Assembly (NCBI RefSeq): GCF_026013475.1
Contig: NZ_JAPDPH010000041.1
Coordinates: forward strand, 1 to 42,731
Source of the DNA: Micromonospora yasonensis
GTDB taxonomy: Bacteria > Actinomycetota > Actinomycetes > Mycobacteriales > Micromonosporaceae
Direction: 5' to 3'
Length of the DNA stretch: 42,731 nt
The translations under genes and the position numbers were made by a program. The notes beneath the pieces were generated by a model that was not told the origin of the DNA, ran no database searches, and worked only from the letters and a program-made list of their open reading frames with translations. Every line of letters starts with the position of its first letter. Position 1 is the stretch's first letter. Positions 7,445 through 15,048 of the stretch are shown in pieces.

Positions 7445-8532
7445 ACGCGGGCGCCGCCGCCGCGCACGAGAGCCTCGACTTCTTTCAGGCTGGCCATCGA
7501 GGTGTCACCGGGCGTGGTCATCGCGAGGGCTCCGTGAGCCGCTCCGTATTCCACGGCGGTGGCGAGGCCACGGTCTTCCAGCAATCCGTAGATCAGTCCG
7601 GAGGCAAAGCTGTCGCCGCCGCCAACGCGGTCGAGGATTTCCAGTCCGGGTCGATGGGTCGCTTCAACGAAACCGATGTCGGTGGACCAGGCAACGGCAC
7701 CCCAGTCGTTGACCGTGGCGCTGCGGACCGTACGCAGGGTGGTGGCGACGACCGTGAAGTTGTCGTACTCCTTCGTGACCGCCTCGATCATCCGCTTGAA
7801 GCTGTCTGCTTCCAGGTGGGACAGCGAGGCGTCGGTGCCGGGCACCTCGAAGCCGAGCGAGGCGGTGAAGTCCTCCTCGTTGCCGATCATCACGTCGACA
7901 TAGCGGGCCAGTCGGCGGTTGACCTCCTGCGCGCGGCTCTGCCCGCCGACCGCCTGCCAGAGGCTGGGCCGGTAGTTGAGGTCGTACGAGATGACGGTGC
8001 CGTGCCGGGACGCGGCCGCCATGGCCGCCTCCATGGTGTCCGGGGTGGTCGCGGACAGCGCGGCGTAGATGCCTCCGGTGTGCAGCCAGCGCACCCCGAG
8101 CGTGCCGAAGAGGTGATCCCAGTCGATGTCGTCGGGGCGCAGCTGGCTGGCGGCAGTGTGGCCGCGGTCGGAGGTGCCGACGGCGCCACGTACGCCGAAC
8201 CCGCGTTCGGTGAAGTTGAGCCCGTTGCGGACGGCGCGTCCGGTCCCGTCGTAGGGCATCCATTTCACGAGCGACGTGTCCACTCCGCCCTGCAGGACAA
8301 GGTCCTCCAGCAACCGGCCCACATCGTTGTCGGCGAAGGCCGTGACCACGGCGGTACGCAGGCCGAAACAGCGGCGCAGGCCGCGGGCCACGTTGTATTC
8401 GCCGCCGCCTTCCCACACCCGGAAGCTTCGAGCCGTGCGAACCCGGCCCTCGCCCGGGTCGAGGCGCAGCATGATTTCGCCGAGCGACACCAGGTCGTAT
8501 CGGCACTCCCCGGCGGGACGGAGCTGGAGCAT
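7435..8532 (-). CDS. kdgK: 2-keto-3-deoxygluconate kinase, PfkB family
   Basis: This 365-residue sugar kinase phosphorylates 2-keto-3-deoxygluconate (KDG) to KDPG in the cytoplasm. The PfkB fold is shown by the substrate-side GGGEYNVARGLRR motif (about 42-54) and the C-terminal signature DRVGGGDSFASGL (about 306-318), whose Asp is the catalytic base in this family; ISYDLNYRPSLW is also typical of KDG kinases. It starts 3 bp after the aldolase stop, with a GGAGG ribosome site inside the end of that gene, so the two form one operon. The product feeds straight into the neighbouring KDPG aldolase. PfkB kinases are hard to split by sequence alone; the aldolase partner and surrounding uronate genes decide for KDG. 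Confidence 0.87.
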   Translation of the reverse strand: MLQLRPAGECRYDLVSLGEIMLRLDPGEGRVRTARSFRVWEGGGEYNVARGLRRCFGLRTAVVTAFADNDVGRLLEDLVLQGGVDTSLVKWMPYDGTGRAVRNGLNFTERGFGVRGAVGTSDRGHTAASQLRPDDIDWDHLFGTLGVRWLHTGGIYAALSATTPDTMEAAMAAASRHGTVISYDLNYRPSLWQAVGGQSRAQEVNRRLARYVDVMIGNEEDFTASLGFEVPGTDASLSHLEADSFKRMIEAVTKEYDNFTVVATTLRTVRSATVNDWGAVAWSTDIGFVEATHRPGLEILDRVGGGDSFASGLIYGLLEDRGLATAVEYGAAHGALAMTTPGDTSMASLKEVEALVRGGGARVQR

Positions 8533-8535
8533 CGG

Positions 8536-9198
8536 TCATGCCTCCGAGGTGGGGCGGGCAGCGGCAACGGCCGCCGCGGTACGGGCTGTCACCTCGTCCC
8601 AGCGGGCGGCGGCGATCAGGTCGGGAGCGACCATCCAGGTACCACCGACCGCCAGGACCGCCGGATGGGCAAGGTAATCGGCGAGGTTGCGGGTGTTGAC
8701 TCCGCCGGTCGGGATGAATCGCAGCGAGCGGAACGGGGCGGCGAGCGCCTTGACCATTGCGATGCCGCCGAGTTGCTCGGCCGGGAAGAACTTGACCGTG
8801 TCCAGGCCTGCGTCGAGCGCCATCTGGATTTCGGTGGGCGTTGCGGCGCCCGGGAAGACCGGGACGCCGAGTTGCTGACAGTGCCGTACGACGGCGGGTC
8901 CGAAGCCGGGGCTGACGACGAACCGTGCGCCGGCCTCGACGGCCTGGTCGACCTGGGCCGGGGTCAGCACCGTGCCGGCGCCGACGAGCAGTTCCGGGCG
9001 CTCGGACATGACGCGGATGGCGTCGGCGGCGGCCTCGGTTCGGAAGGTCACCTCGATGCTGTGCAGGCCGCCTTGGACGAGGGCGGCGGCGAGTGGGTCC
9101 GCGTCGCGTGCGTCGTCGAGTACGACGACCGGGAGGATGCGGCTTGCGCCGATGGTCGACGCAACACCTGTCTGTTCATCATTGTGAACGCTAGTCAC
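8536..9198 (-). CDS. eda: Bifunctional 4-hydroxy-2-oxoglutarate / 2-dehydro-3-deoxyphosphogluconate aldolase
   Basis: This is a 220-residue class I aldolase that splits KDPG into pyruvate and glyceraldehyde 3-phosphate. It has the family's GLHSIEVTFRT motif with the catalytic Glu, VGAGTVL, VSPGFGP, the Schiff-base Lys in TVKFFPAE, and the phosphate loop FIPTGGV. Its length is normal. The start is a GTG at 9198; no ATG, GTG or TTG follows in frame before the conserved SRILPVVV strand, so this start is almost forced. There is no ribosome site, and a good promoter lies at the distance expected for a leaderless mRNA. First gene of an operon with kdgK; divergent from an IclR-type regulator. Confidence 0.9.
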   Translation of the reverse strand: MTSVHNDEQTGVASTIGASRILPVVVLDDARDADPLAAALVQGGLHSIEVTFRTEAAADAIRVMSERPELLVGAGTVLTPAQVDQAVEAGARFVVSPGFGPAVVRHCQQLGVPVFPGAATPTEIQMALDAGLDTVKFFPAEQLGGIAMVKALAAPFRSLRFIPTGGVNTRNLADYLAHPAVLAVGGTWMVAPDLIAAARWDEVTARTAAAVAAARPTSEA

Positions 9199-9199
9199 A
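9183..9199. promoter_or_regulatory. Operator-like inverted repeat TGTGA-N7-TCACA over the aldolase start
   Basis: Perfect 5-bp arms TGTGA (9183-9187) and TCACA (9195-9199) surround the aldolase GTG and its predicted transcription start. A repressor bound here would block the eda-kdgK promoter. The divergent IclR regulator is the obvious candidate, though a GntR protein encoded elsewhere cannot be excluded. Confidence 0.5.
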
Positions 9200-9205
9200 T
9201 ATATG

Positions 9206-9233
9206 ACCCTACCGGCGCCAGTCGCGGTGTCAA
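9206..9233 (-). promoter_or_regulatory. Promoter of eda-kdgK
   Basis: On the minus strand TTGACA (9233-9228), a 16-bp spacer and TAGGGT (9211-9206) form a strong housekeeping-sigma promoter. Seven bases separate the -10 box from the GTG start, so the transcript would begin at or next to the start codon. Confidence 0.65.
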
Positions 9234-9238
9234 CCCGC

Positions 9239-9244
9239 TAAAGT
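9239..9244 (+). promoter_or_regulatory. Predicted -10 box of the iclR-type gene
   Basis: TAAAGT fits TANNNT and ends 7 bases before the ATG at 9252, the same spacing as in the divergent aldolase promoter. No good -35 box is seen. It supports ATG 9252 as a leaderless start rather than the GTG at 9243, which lies inside the box. Confidence 0.4.
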
Positions 9245-9251
9245 GGCCGCC

Positions 9252-10028
9252 ATGGCATCACCCGAGCCGTTCCCGCCGGTGAAGTCCGCCGGCCGGACGC
9301 TGGAGGTACTCGAGGCGCTGGCCGCCTCGCCCCACCGGCGTTCCCTGGTCGACCTGTCCCGCGCCCTGAACATCCCGAAAAGCAGCCTGCACGGCATCCT
9401 TCGGACGATGACTCAACGCGGCTGGGTGGAGAGCGACGACACCGGAACCCGATTCGGGCTGGGCGTCCGCGCCCTTCAGGTCGGCGCCGCCTACCTCATG
9501 ACGGACGACACCGTGGGCCTGTTGGGCGGGGTGCTGGACGACCTGTCGCAGCAGTTCGGGGAGACCGTCCACCTCGGACGCCTGGACGGCGCACATGTCG
9601 TCTATCTGGCCAAACGCGAATCGGTGCACCCCTTGCGGCTCTACAGCGCGATCGGCCGGCAACTGCCGGCCCACGCCACCGCCCTGGGCAAGGTACTGCT
9701 CGCCGACCGCCCCGACGACGCCCTGGACCAACTCCTGGCCTGGCCGCTGCCGGCCCTTACCGCGCACACCATCACCACACGGGACGCGCTGCGCGCCGAA
9801 CTCGCCACCGTGCGGGCACGCGGCTACGCCGTGGATCGCGAGGAGAACACCGAAGGCATCTTCTGCTTCGCGATGGCCGTACCGTTGCAGGCACCGGCGA
9901 CCGACGCCATCAGCCTGTCCGTGCCGGCGGCGCGGCTCGGCGCGGACAGCGAGGAACAGATCGTGGCCGCCCTGCGCCGGGCCGTCGACCAGGTCAAGGC
10001 CGCGCGCGGCCTGCTGTCCACGGCCTGA
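9252..10028 (+). CDS. IclR-family transcriptional regulator
   Basis: This protein of about 258 residues has an N-terminal winged helix-turn-helix (about 10-70; LVDLSRALNIPKSSLHGILRTM as recognition region, ending GWVE) and a C-terminal IclR effector domain. The effector domain shows GETVHLGRLDG, ATALGKVLLAD, GYAVDREENTEGIFCFAMAV and a closing SLSVPAARL. IclR proteins commonly control sugar-acid catabolism; KdgR, a regulator of pectin and KDG genes in enterobacteria, belongs to this family. It is divergent from eda-kdgK with only 53 bp between starts, and an inverted repeat lies over the aldolase start, so control of KDG metabolism by KDG or KDPG is a reasonable inference. The ATG at 9252 is preferred; a GTG at 9243 is possible. 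Confidence 0.88.
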   Translation: MASPEPFPPVKSAGRTLEVLEALAASPHRRSLVDLSRALNIPKSSLHGILRTMTQRGWVESDDTGTRFGLGVRALQVGAAYLMTDDTVGLLGGVLDDLSQQFGETVHLGRLDGAHVVYLAKRESVHPLRLYSAIGRQLPAHATALGKVLLADRPDDALDQLLAWPLPALTAHTITTRDALRAELATVRARGYAVDREENTEGIFCFAMAVPLQAPATDAISLSVPAARLGADSEEQIVAALRRAVDQVKAARGLLSTA

Positions 10029-10052
10029 GGCGGCCAGTCCCCGTCGGCCGGT

Positions 10053-11558
10053 TCAGCCGCGGACGCCGGTCAGCCCGGCGACGTGGTCGATCAGCACAGC
10101 GCGCAACTCGTCATGGTCGCGAAGGTCCGTTCCGAAGATCTCCTGGATGTCCAGCATCGAGCTGACCAGCCGGCGCGGGTCGCCATCACCGGTAGCCGCG
10201 GCGGCACGGAGCCGGTCGGCCAACGGGTCCTCCAGCGGCAGGTCCCGGTCCCGGACGTCCCGGCCCCGAGCCACGTACACCATCCATCCGGCGACTGCGA
10301 GCGCGGCGTACCGTGGCACGGCGCCGGCCGCGAGGCGATCCCGGATCGTGCCGAGCAGCCGGACCGGAAGCTTCTGCGATCCGTCCATGGCGACCTGGAC
10401 GGTACGGTGCCGCAGCGCCGGATTGGCGAAGCGCGCCAACACCTCTCGCCGGTAGTCGGCCAGGTCCAGGCCGTCGGAAACGCGCAGAGTGGGCGCGACG
10501 TCCTCGACCATGAGCGCGGCCGCGGCAGTGGCGAGGTGATCGTCGGCGAGGGCGGCCGCGATCGTCTCGTGGCCGCGCAGCGCGCCGAGGTAGGCAAGCA
10601 TCGAATGGGTGGCGTTGAGCATGCGCAGCTTCACCGTTTCCCACGCTGCGACATCCCGGGTCAGCACCGCGCCGGCGAGCTCCCACGCGGGCCGGTCGGC
10701 CGCGAAGTCGTCCTCGACGACCCATTGGCTGAAGGGCTCGGTGACCACGACGCCCCGGTCTTCCAGGCCCAACACCGCTAGGGCCTCGGCTCGGTCCTCG
10801 GCGGTGGTGGCGGGCACGATGCGGTCCACCATGCATGACGGGAAGCGCACAGAGGTGGCGATCCAGTCGGCGAGACCGTGGACTTCAGCCGGTGGCAGCG
10901 CGTCCAGGAAGTCGTCGAGCAGCCCGCGCAGGACGGTGCCGTTGCCGACCAGGTTGTCGCACGACAGCAGGGTGACCGGGCCGGCGTCGGACGCCAGCCG
11001 GCGTTGGAGCCCGCGCACCAGCTGGCCGACGGCGGTCCGGGGTGGGCGGCCCGCGAGGTCGGCCATCACCTCCGGGTCAGACCGGTCCAGCCGGCCGGTA
11101 GCGCCGCGGCGGTAACCCTTCTCGGTCACGGTGAGGGTGACGACGCGTACGGCGGGGTCGGCGATCCGGTCGACGACGGCGACCGGATCATCCGGTCCGA
11201 CCAGCACCTCCCGCACGCTTCCGACCACGCGCAGGGGTGCCGCGCCGCGCCCGCGTTCCAGTACGGAGTAGAGGCCGTCCTGCGGGCCGAGTTGGTCACG
11301 CACGGACGCCGACCGCTGGGTGACCCCGGTGATGCCCCAGTCGTCGCGCCCGGTCGCCGCCGCGGCCAGCTCGGTGAAGACTGCCTGGTGCGCCCGGTGG
11401 AAGGCACCGATCCCGAGATGCACGACGCCCACCCGCAGCGCGCGTGGATCCACGGCCGGGGCGGTCCACGAGGTGCGCCTGCCGTGACCGGCGGCGGGTT
11501 CTAGGGTCGCGAGGGAGAGTCGGCGTGCCCCGGTGGACACCTCGAAGGCCGGGCTCAC
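10053..11558 (-). CDS. uxuB: Mannitol dehydrogenase family oxidoreductase, probably fructuronate reductase
   Basis: This is a 501-residue NAD-dependent polyol/uronate reductase. The N-terminal Rossmann half begins with the VHLGIGAFHRAHQAVF motif; the C-terminal half has KLRMLNATHSMLAYLG, whose Lys, Asn and His at +0, +5 and +8 match the catalytic triad of mannitol 2-dehydrogenases. This type differs from the tagaturonate reductase UxaB pattern, so fructuronate to mannonate is the first guess. I chose GTG 11558 because it overlaps the altronate dehydratase TGA (GTGA), a coupled start; the frame is open to an earlier start at 11579. It is last in the uronate operon and converges on the IclR gene. 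Because the mannonate dehydratase gene upstream is broken, the real substrate deserves testing. Confidence 0.82.
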   Translation of the reverse strand: MSPAFEVSTGARRLSLATLEPAAGHGRRTSWTAPAVDPRALRVGVVHLGIGAFHRAHQAVFTELAAAATGRDDWGITGVTQRSASVRDQLGPQDGLYSVLERGRGAAPLRVVGSVREVLVGPDDPVAVVDRIADPAVRVVTLTVTEKGYRRGATGRLDRSDPEVMADLAGRPPRTAVGQLVRGLQRRLASDAGPVTLLSCDNLVGNGTVLRGLLDDFLDALPPAEVHGLADWIATSVRFPSCMVDRIVPATTAEDRAEALAVLGLEDRGVVVTEPFSQWVVEDDFAADRPAWELAGAVLTRDVAAWETVKLRMLNATHSMLAYLGALRGHETIAAALADDHLATAAAALMVEDVAPTLRVSDGLDLADYRREVLARFANPALRHRTVQVAMDGSQKLPVRLLGTIRDRLAAGAVPRYAALAVAGWMVYVARGRDVRDRDLPLEDPLADRLRAAAATGDGDPRRLVSSMLDIQEIFGTDLRDHDELRAVLIDHVAGLTGVRG

Positions 11559-13078
11559 AGCACCGCCCCCAGCTGCCACGGCACGATCTCCTCACCGCCG
11601 AGGCCCATCTCCTCACTGGCGCTGCGCCGGCCCGACGCGACGTCAAGCAGCAGGTCGTAGACCTGGCGCCCCATCTCCTCCACGGGCAGGCCCTGCTCGA
11701 CCACCGGCGAGCAGTCGAGGTCGATGTCGCCGGCCATCCGTCGGGCCATCTCGGCGTTGCTGGCGATCTTGACCGTCGGGACGGGGCGGCTGCCGAAGAC
11801 CGAGCCGCGGCCGGTCGTGAAGCAGACGAGGTTCGCACCGCCCGCGACCATCCCGGTGACGGACACCGGGTCGTAGCCGGGAGTGTCCATGAAGACCAGT
11901 CCCGAGCGCGGGACCTGCTCGGCGTACTGCCGCACGGCGGTCAACGGGCTGTGGCCCGCCTTGGCCACCGCGCCCAGCGACTTTTCCAGGATGGTGGTGA
12001 TGCCGCCCTCCTTGTTACCCGGCGAGGGGTTGGCGTCCATCGTCGTTCCTTGGCTCTGGGTGTACTCCTCCCACCATCGGATCCGTTCCATCAGCGCCTC
12101 GGCGACGTCGGGGCTGGTCGCGCGGCTGGCCAGCAGGTGCTCGGCGCCGTAGACCTCGGGGGTCTCGCCGAGCAGGGACGTCGCTCCGGCGGCGACCAGC
12201 AGATCGGAGGCCACGCCGAGGGCGGGGTTGGCGGTGAGGCCGGACCACCCGTCGGAGCCTCCGCACTGCAGGCCGAGGACGAGTTCCTCCACACCGACCT
12301 CGGTGCGCGCCGTGCCGGCGAGCTCGCCGATCATCTCGCGGACGAGTGTGACGCCGTGCTGGACGGCCGAGGACGTACCGCCGACGTCCTGGATGGTGTA
12401 GGACGAGACCGGCACGCGGTCGGCGACGCCGAGGTCTGTCATCACTCCCGTCACCGCGTTGACCTCGCAGCCGAGCCCGACCACGACGAGGCCGCCGATG
12501 TTCGGGTTTCGGGCATAGCCGGCGAGGGTGCGTCGCAGCAGCTCCCAGCCGTGGCCGTGGGCGGCCATGCCGCACCCGGTGCCGTGGGTCAGCGCAACGA
12601 CTCCGTCGACGCCGTCGATTCCCTCGGTGTCGTCTTCGGTGATCCGGGCCACCTTGCGGGCGACCGTCGCGGAGCAGTTGACCGTGGTGAGTACCCCGAC
12701 GTAGTTGCGGGTGGCCGCCCGGCCGTCCGGTCGGCGATAGCCGTGGAACGTGCGGCGGAGGTCGGGCGGCAGCGCCGGGGTGGCCGAGGGCGCCGCGCCG
12801 GCCGCCGCTCGGGCGGCGGCGTCGTCCGGCATCCCAAGGTTGTGCACGTGCACGTGCTCGCCCGCGCGGACATCCGTCAGCGTACGCCCGATCACCTGGC
12901 CGTACTTGCGCACGAGCGTCCCCGCGGCCAGGTCGCGTAGGGCCACCTTGTGTCCGGCGGGAACGCCGGTGCGCAGGGTCAGCTCTCCCCCACCGCGCAC
13001 CTCGACCCGGGCTCCGTCAGGCATGGCCGCGGTCGCCACGGCGACGTCATCATTCGGGTACAGAAGGACCAGATTCAT
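11555..13078 (-). CDS. uxaA: Altronate dehydratase (UxaA family)
   Basis: This 507-residue Fe-dependent dehydratase converts D-altronate to KDG in the galacturonate branch. It has the two-part family structure: an N-terminal SAF-type domain (about 1-95; GHKVALRDLAAGTLVRKYG, then HVHNLGM) and the large UxaA domain beginning FHGYRRPDGRAATRNYVG. The large domain contains NCSATVA, THGTGCGMA, GLGCEVNAV, LQCGGSDGWSGLTANPA and MDTPGYDPVSVTGMVAGGAN; the conserved cysteines are those expected to hold the iron site. Length is normal. It overlaps the next gene (GTGA). The start ATG lies only about 10-20 bp from the left end of the TnpB element, and no ribosome site precedes it, so its native leader has probably been displaced. 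Confidence 0.88.
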   Translation of the reverse strand: MNLVLLYPNDDVAVATAAMPDGARVEVRGGGELTLRTGVPAGHKVALRDLAAGTLVRKYGQVIGRTLTDVRAGEHVHVHNLGMPDDAAARAAAGAAPSATPALPPDLRRTFHGYRRPDGRAATRNYVGVLTTVNCSATVARKVARITEDDTEGIDGVDGVVALTHGTGCGMAAHGHGWELLRRTLAGYARNPNIGGLVVVGLGCEVNAVTGVMTDLGVADRVPVSSYTIQDVGGTSSAVQHGVTLVREMIGELAGTARTEVGVEELVLGLQCGGSDGWSGLTANPALGVASDLLVAAGATSLLGETPEVYGAEHLLASRATSPDVAEALMERIRWWEEYTQSQGTTMDANPSPGNKEGGITTILEKSLGAVAKAGHSPLTAVRQYAEQVPRSGLVFMDTPGYDPVSVTGMVAGGANLVCFTTGRGSVFGSRPVPTVKIASNAEMARRMAGDIDLDCSPVVEQGLPVEEMGRQVYDLLLDVASGRRSASEEMGLGGEEIVPWQLGAVL

Positions 13079-13097
13079 CGGAATTGCGGCGTGGAAA

Positions 13098-13117
13098 CCC
13101 GGCCGTGCAGGGCCGGG
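13098..13117 (+). repeat. Left-end hairpin of the TnpB element
   Basis: CCCGGCC, a 6-base loop and GGCCGGG form a perfect 7-bp stem, flanked by TGGAAA and AGGAAA. It resembles the right-end hairpin in the same orientation. Confidence 0.6.
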
Positions 13118-13176
13118 AGGAAACGCCGCCCCCTCCCTTGGGATAAGTGTCTTACGTGGACGGTAAATTGTGAGGC

Positions 13177-14313
13177 GTGGGTGGGGTGGTGAAGCGTGCG
13201 TACAAGTACCGCTTCTACCCGTCGGCTGAACAGGCCGAGCAGTTGAACCGCACCTTCGGGTGCGTGCGTCTGGTGTACAACCGGGCACTGGAAGCCCGTA
13301 CCCGCGCGTGGGCGGTGGACCGCCAACGCACCACGTACGCGCAGTCGTCGGCGTGGCTGACCGAGTGGAAGCGCATCCTGGAGTTGGCGTTTCTGAACGA
13401 GGTGTCGTCGGTGCCGTTGCAGCAGACGCTGCGGCATCTGCAGGCCGGGTTCGTGGCATTCTGGGATAAGCGGGCCCGGTACCCGAGGTTCAAGTCCAAG
13501 CGCAAGTCGCGGGCGTCGGCGGAGTACACCCGCTCCGCGTTCCGCTGGCGCGACGGTCAGCTCACCTTGGCGAAGATGAACGCGCCGCTGGACATCGTGT
13601 GGTCGCGGCCTCTGCCCGAAGGTGCGGAACCGTCCACGGTCACCGTGTCCCGGGATGCCGCCGGCCGCTGGTTCGTGTCCCTGCTGGTCGAGGACCCGAC
13701 CGTGAAGACGCTCCCGTCGGTCGCGGCGGAGGTTGGTGTGGACGCGGGCATCACCAGTCTGCTCACCCTGTCCCATCCCCTTGCCGGGGTGAGCGACGAG
13801 GAAGGGAAGGTGGCCAACCCGCGGTACGGGCAGACCGACCGGCGCAAGCTCGCCAAGGCCCAGCGGAACCTGGCCCGCAAACAGGACGGCTCCGCGAACC
13901 GGGCCAAGGCCCGACTCACAGTGGCCCGCATTCATGCCCGTATCGCCGACCGGCGGCGGGATCACCTGCACAAGCTGACCACCCGACTCGTCCGTGAGAA
14001 CCAAACGGTCGTGATCGAAGACCTCAGCGTGCGGAACATGCTCCGCAACCGCCGCCTGGCCCGCGTCATCTCCGACGCGAGCTGGAGTCAGTTCCGCGAC
14101 ATGTTGGAGTACAAAGCCCAGTGGTACGGGCGCAAGGTGATCCCCATCGACCGCTGGTACCCGTCGTCCAAAACCTGCTCGACATGCCGACGGATCAACA
14201 CCACCCTCACCCTCAACGAGCGCACCTGGACGTGCCCCGGCTGCGCAACCGAGCACGACCGGGACATCAACGCCGCGAAAAACATCCTCGCCGCCGGGCT
14301 GGCGGAGAGGTAA
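13177..14313 (+). CDS. tnpB: RNA-guided endonuclease TnpB
   Basis: This is a 378-residue IS605 OrfB/TnpB protein. It has the N-terminal helical domain (KRAYKYRFYPSAEQ, CVRLVYNRAL, FKSKRKSRASAEYT), then the RuvC-like nuclease with VDAGITSLL (Asp189), VVIEDLSV (Glu281) and HDRDINAAKNI (Asp361/363). A four-Cys zinc finger (CSTC then CPGC, about 332-355) is also present. All catalytic and zinc residues are intact, so an active nuclease guided by RNA from the element's right end is likely. The start is a GTG at 13177; GTGs at 13186 and 13189 are alternatives that agree better with family N-termini. There is no tnpA partner, so mobility would need a transposase supplied elsewhere. Confidence 0.92.
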   Translation: MGGVVKRAYKYRFYPSAEQAEQLNRTFGCVRLVYNRALEARTRAWAVDRQRTTYAQSSAWLTEWKRILELAFLNEVSSVPLQQTLRHLQAGFVAFWDKRARYPRFKSKRKSRASAEYTRSAFRWRDGQLTLAKMNAPLDIVWSRPLPEGAEPSTVTVSRDAAGRWFVSLLVEDPTVKTLPSVAAEVGVDAGITSLLTLSHPLAGVSDEEGKVANPRYGQTDRRKLAKAQRNLARKQDGSANRAKARLTVARIHARIADRRRDHLHKLTTRLVRENQTVVIEDLSVRNMLRNRRLARVISDASWSQFRDMLEYKAQWYGRKVIPIDRWYPSSKTCSTCRRINTTLTLNERTWTCPGCATEHDRDINAAKNILAAGLAER

Positions 14314-14408
14314 AACGCCTGCGGAGCTGATGTAAGACCCCAAGGGAAAATCCTCCCGGCAAGGCAATCGGCGATGAAACAGGAAAATCTCACGGGCAAC
14401 CGTGGGAA

Positions 14409-14431
14409 TCCCGACCCCTTCAGGACCGGGA
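14409..14431 (+). repeat. Right-end hairpin of the TnpB element
   Basis: TCCCG (14409-14413) pairs with CGGGA (14427-14431), with inner CC/GG pairs across a small internal loop. It lies about 100 bp after the tnpB stop, where the omega RNA ends in related elements. Confidence 0.5.
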
Positions 14432-14506
14432 GATGTCAACTCAACCTCTCCACGCCGGCGGCCTCGATCGCCGGCAGCCACCGGAGTTGCGCCGGGCGCG
14501 CCGGCT

Positions 14507-15048
14507 TCACCATGGGTGGACGGTGCCGTCCTCGAGCCGGTTGACCGGCAGGTACGCCGGCGAGTACGGGTAGCGTGCGGCCGCCTCCTCGTCGATGTCG
14601 ACGCCGAGCCCGGGTACTTCCGCGGGGTGCAGATAGCCGCCCTCGAAGTGGTAGCCGTGCGGGAAGACCTCGTCGGTCTGCTCCGTGTGCCGCATGTACT
14701 CCTGCAGGCCGAAATTCGGGATCGAGATGTCGAGGTGCAGCGCGGCTGCCATGCACACCGGCGACAGGTCCGTCGCCCCGTGCGAGCCGCTGCGTACGTG
14801 GTGCAGCGCGGCCAGATCGAAGATGCGTCGCAGGTGCGTGATGCCGCCGGCGTGCACCACCGTCGTACGGATGTAGTCGATGAGCTGCTCACGGATCAGC
14901 TGGGCCGCATCCCAGACGGTGTTGAAGACCTCACCGACGGCGATCGGTGTGGTGGTGTGCTGACGGATGAGCCGGAAGCCCTCCTCTTCAGGGTGACGAA
15001 GTTGCGCCCGGGACTGGTCACGATCACTCGGGCGTCCGCGATTTTCAC
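14507..15048 (-). pseudogene. manD: D-mannonate dehydratase (ManD, enolase superfamily), internal deletion
   Basis: The gene opens with a GTG overlapping the permease stop (GTGA), then 21 residues that match the ManD N-terminus ([14 protein letters not shown]). Near 14988 it jumps, out of frame, into the last 40% of the same family: [64 protein letters not shown] and a terminal [14 protein letters not shown]. ManD proteins have about 404 residues; here about 223 (some 670 bp) are missing, including the region of the first two metal ligands. ManD dehydrates D-mannonate to KDG. Position between the importer and altronate dehydratase fits that role. The gene cannot make a working enzyme. The TnpB element lies about 70 bp past its stop. 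Confidence 0.85.

Larger units (their letters stand above)
13090..14440 (+). mobile_element. Solo TnpB element of the IS200/IS605 superfamily (IS1341-type)
   Basis: The unit carries one intact tnpB, no tnpA, and a subterminal hairpin at each end (13098-13117 and 14409-14431), followed on the right by GATGTCAA, where I place the end. These elements make no target duplication, so the outer limits are approximate to 10-20 bp. The 3' part of tnpB plus about 125 bp beyond it would encode the guide (omega) RNA. It sits between mannonate dehydratase and altronate dehydratase, antisense to that operon. Confidence 0.75.

Noticed and set aside
9183..9199. Reading TGTGA-N7-TCACA as a CRP site
   Set aside because: The classical CRP spacer is 6 bases, and the position over the start codon fits repression, not activation. 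Kept only as an unspecified operator.
7288..9282. Long plus-strand open frame (664 codons) across the kinase and aldolase genes
   Set aside because: It is antisense to two clearly recognisable enzymes and its translation shows no domain. Long antisense frames are expected at this GC content.
13177..14313. CRISPR-associated Cas12 gene
   Set aside because: At 378 residues with IS605-type N-terminus, element hairpins and no repeat array, it is a transposon TnpB.
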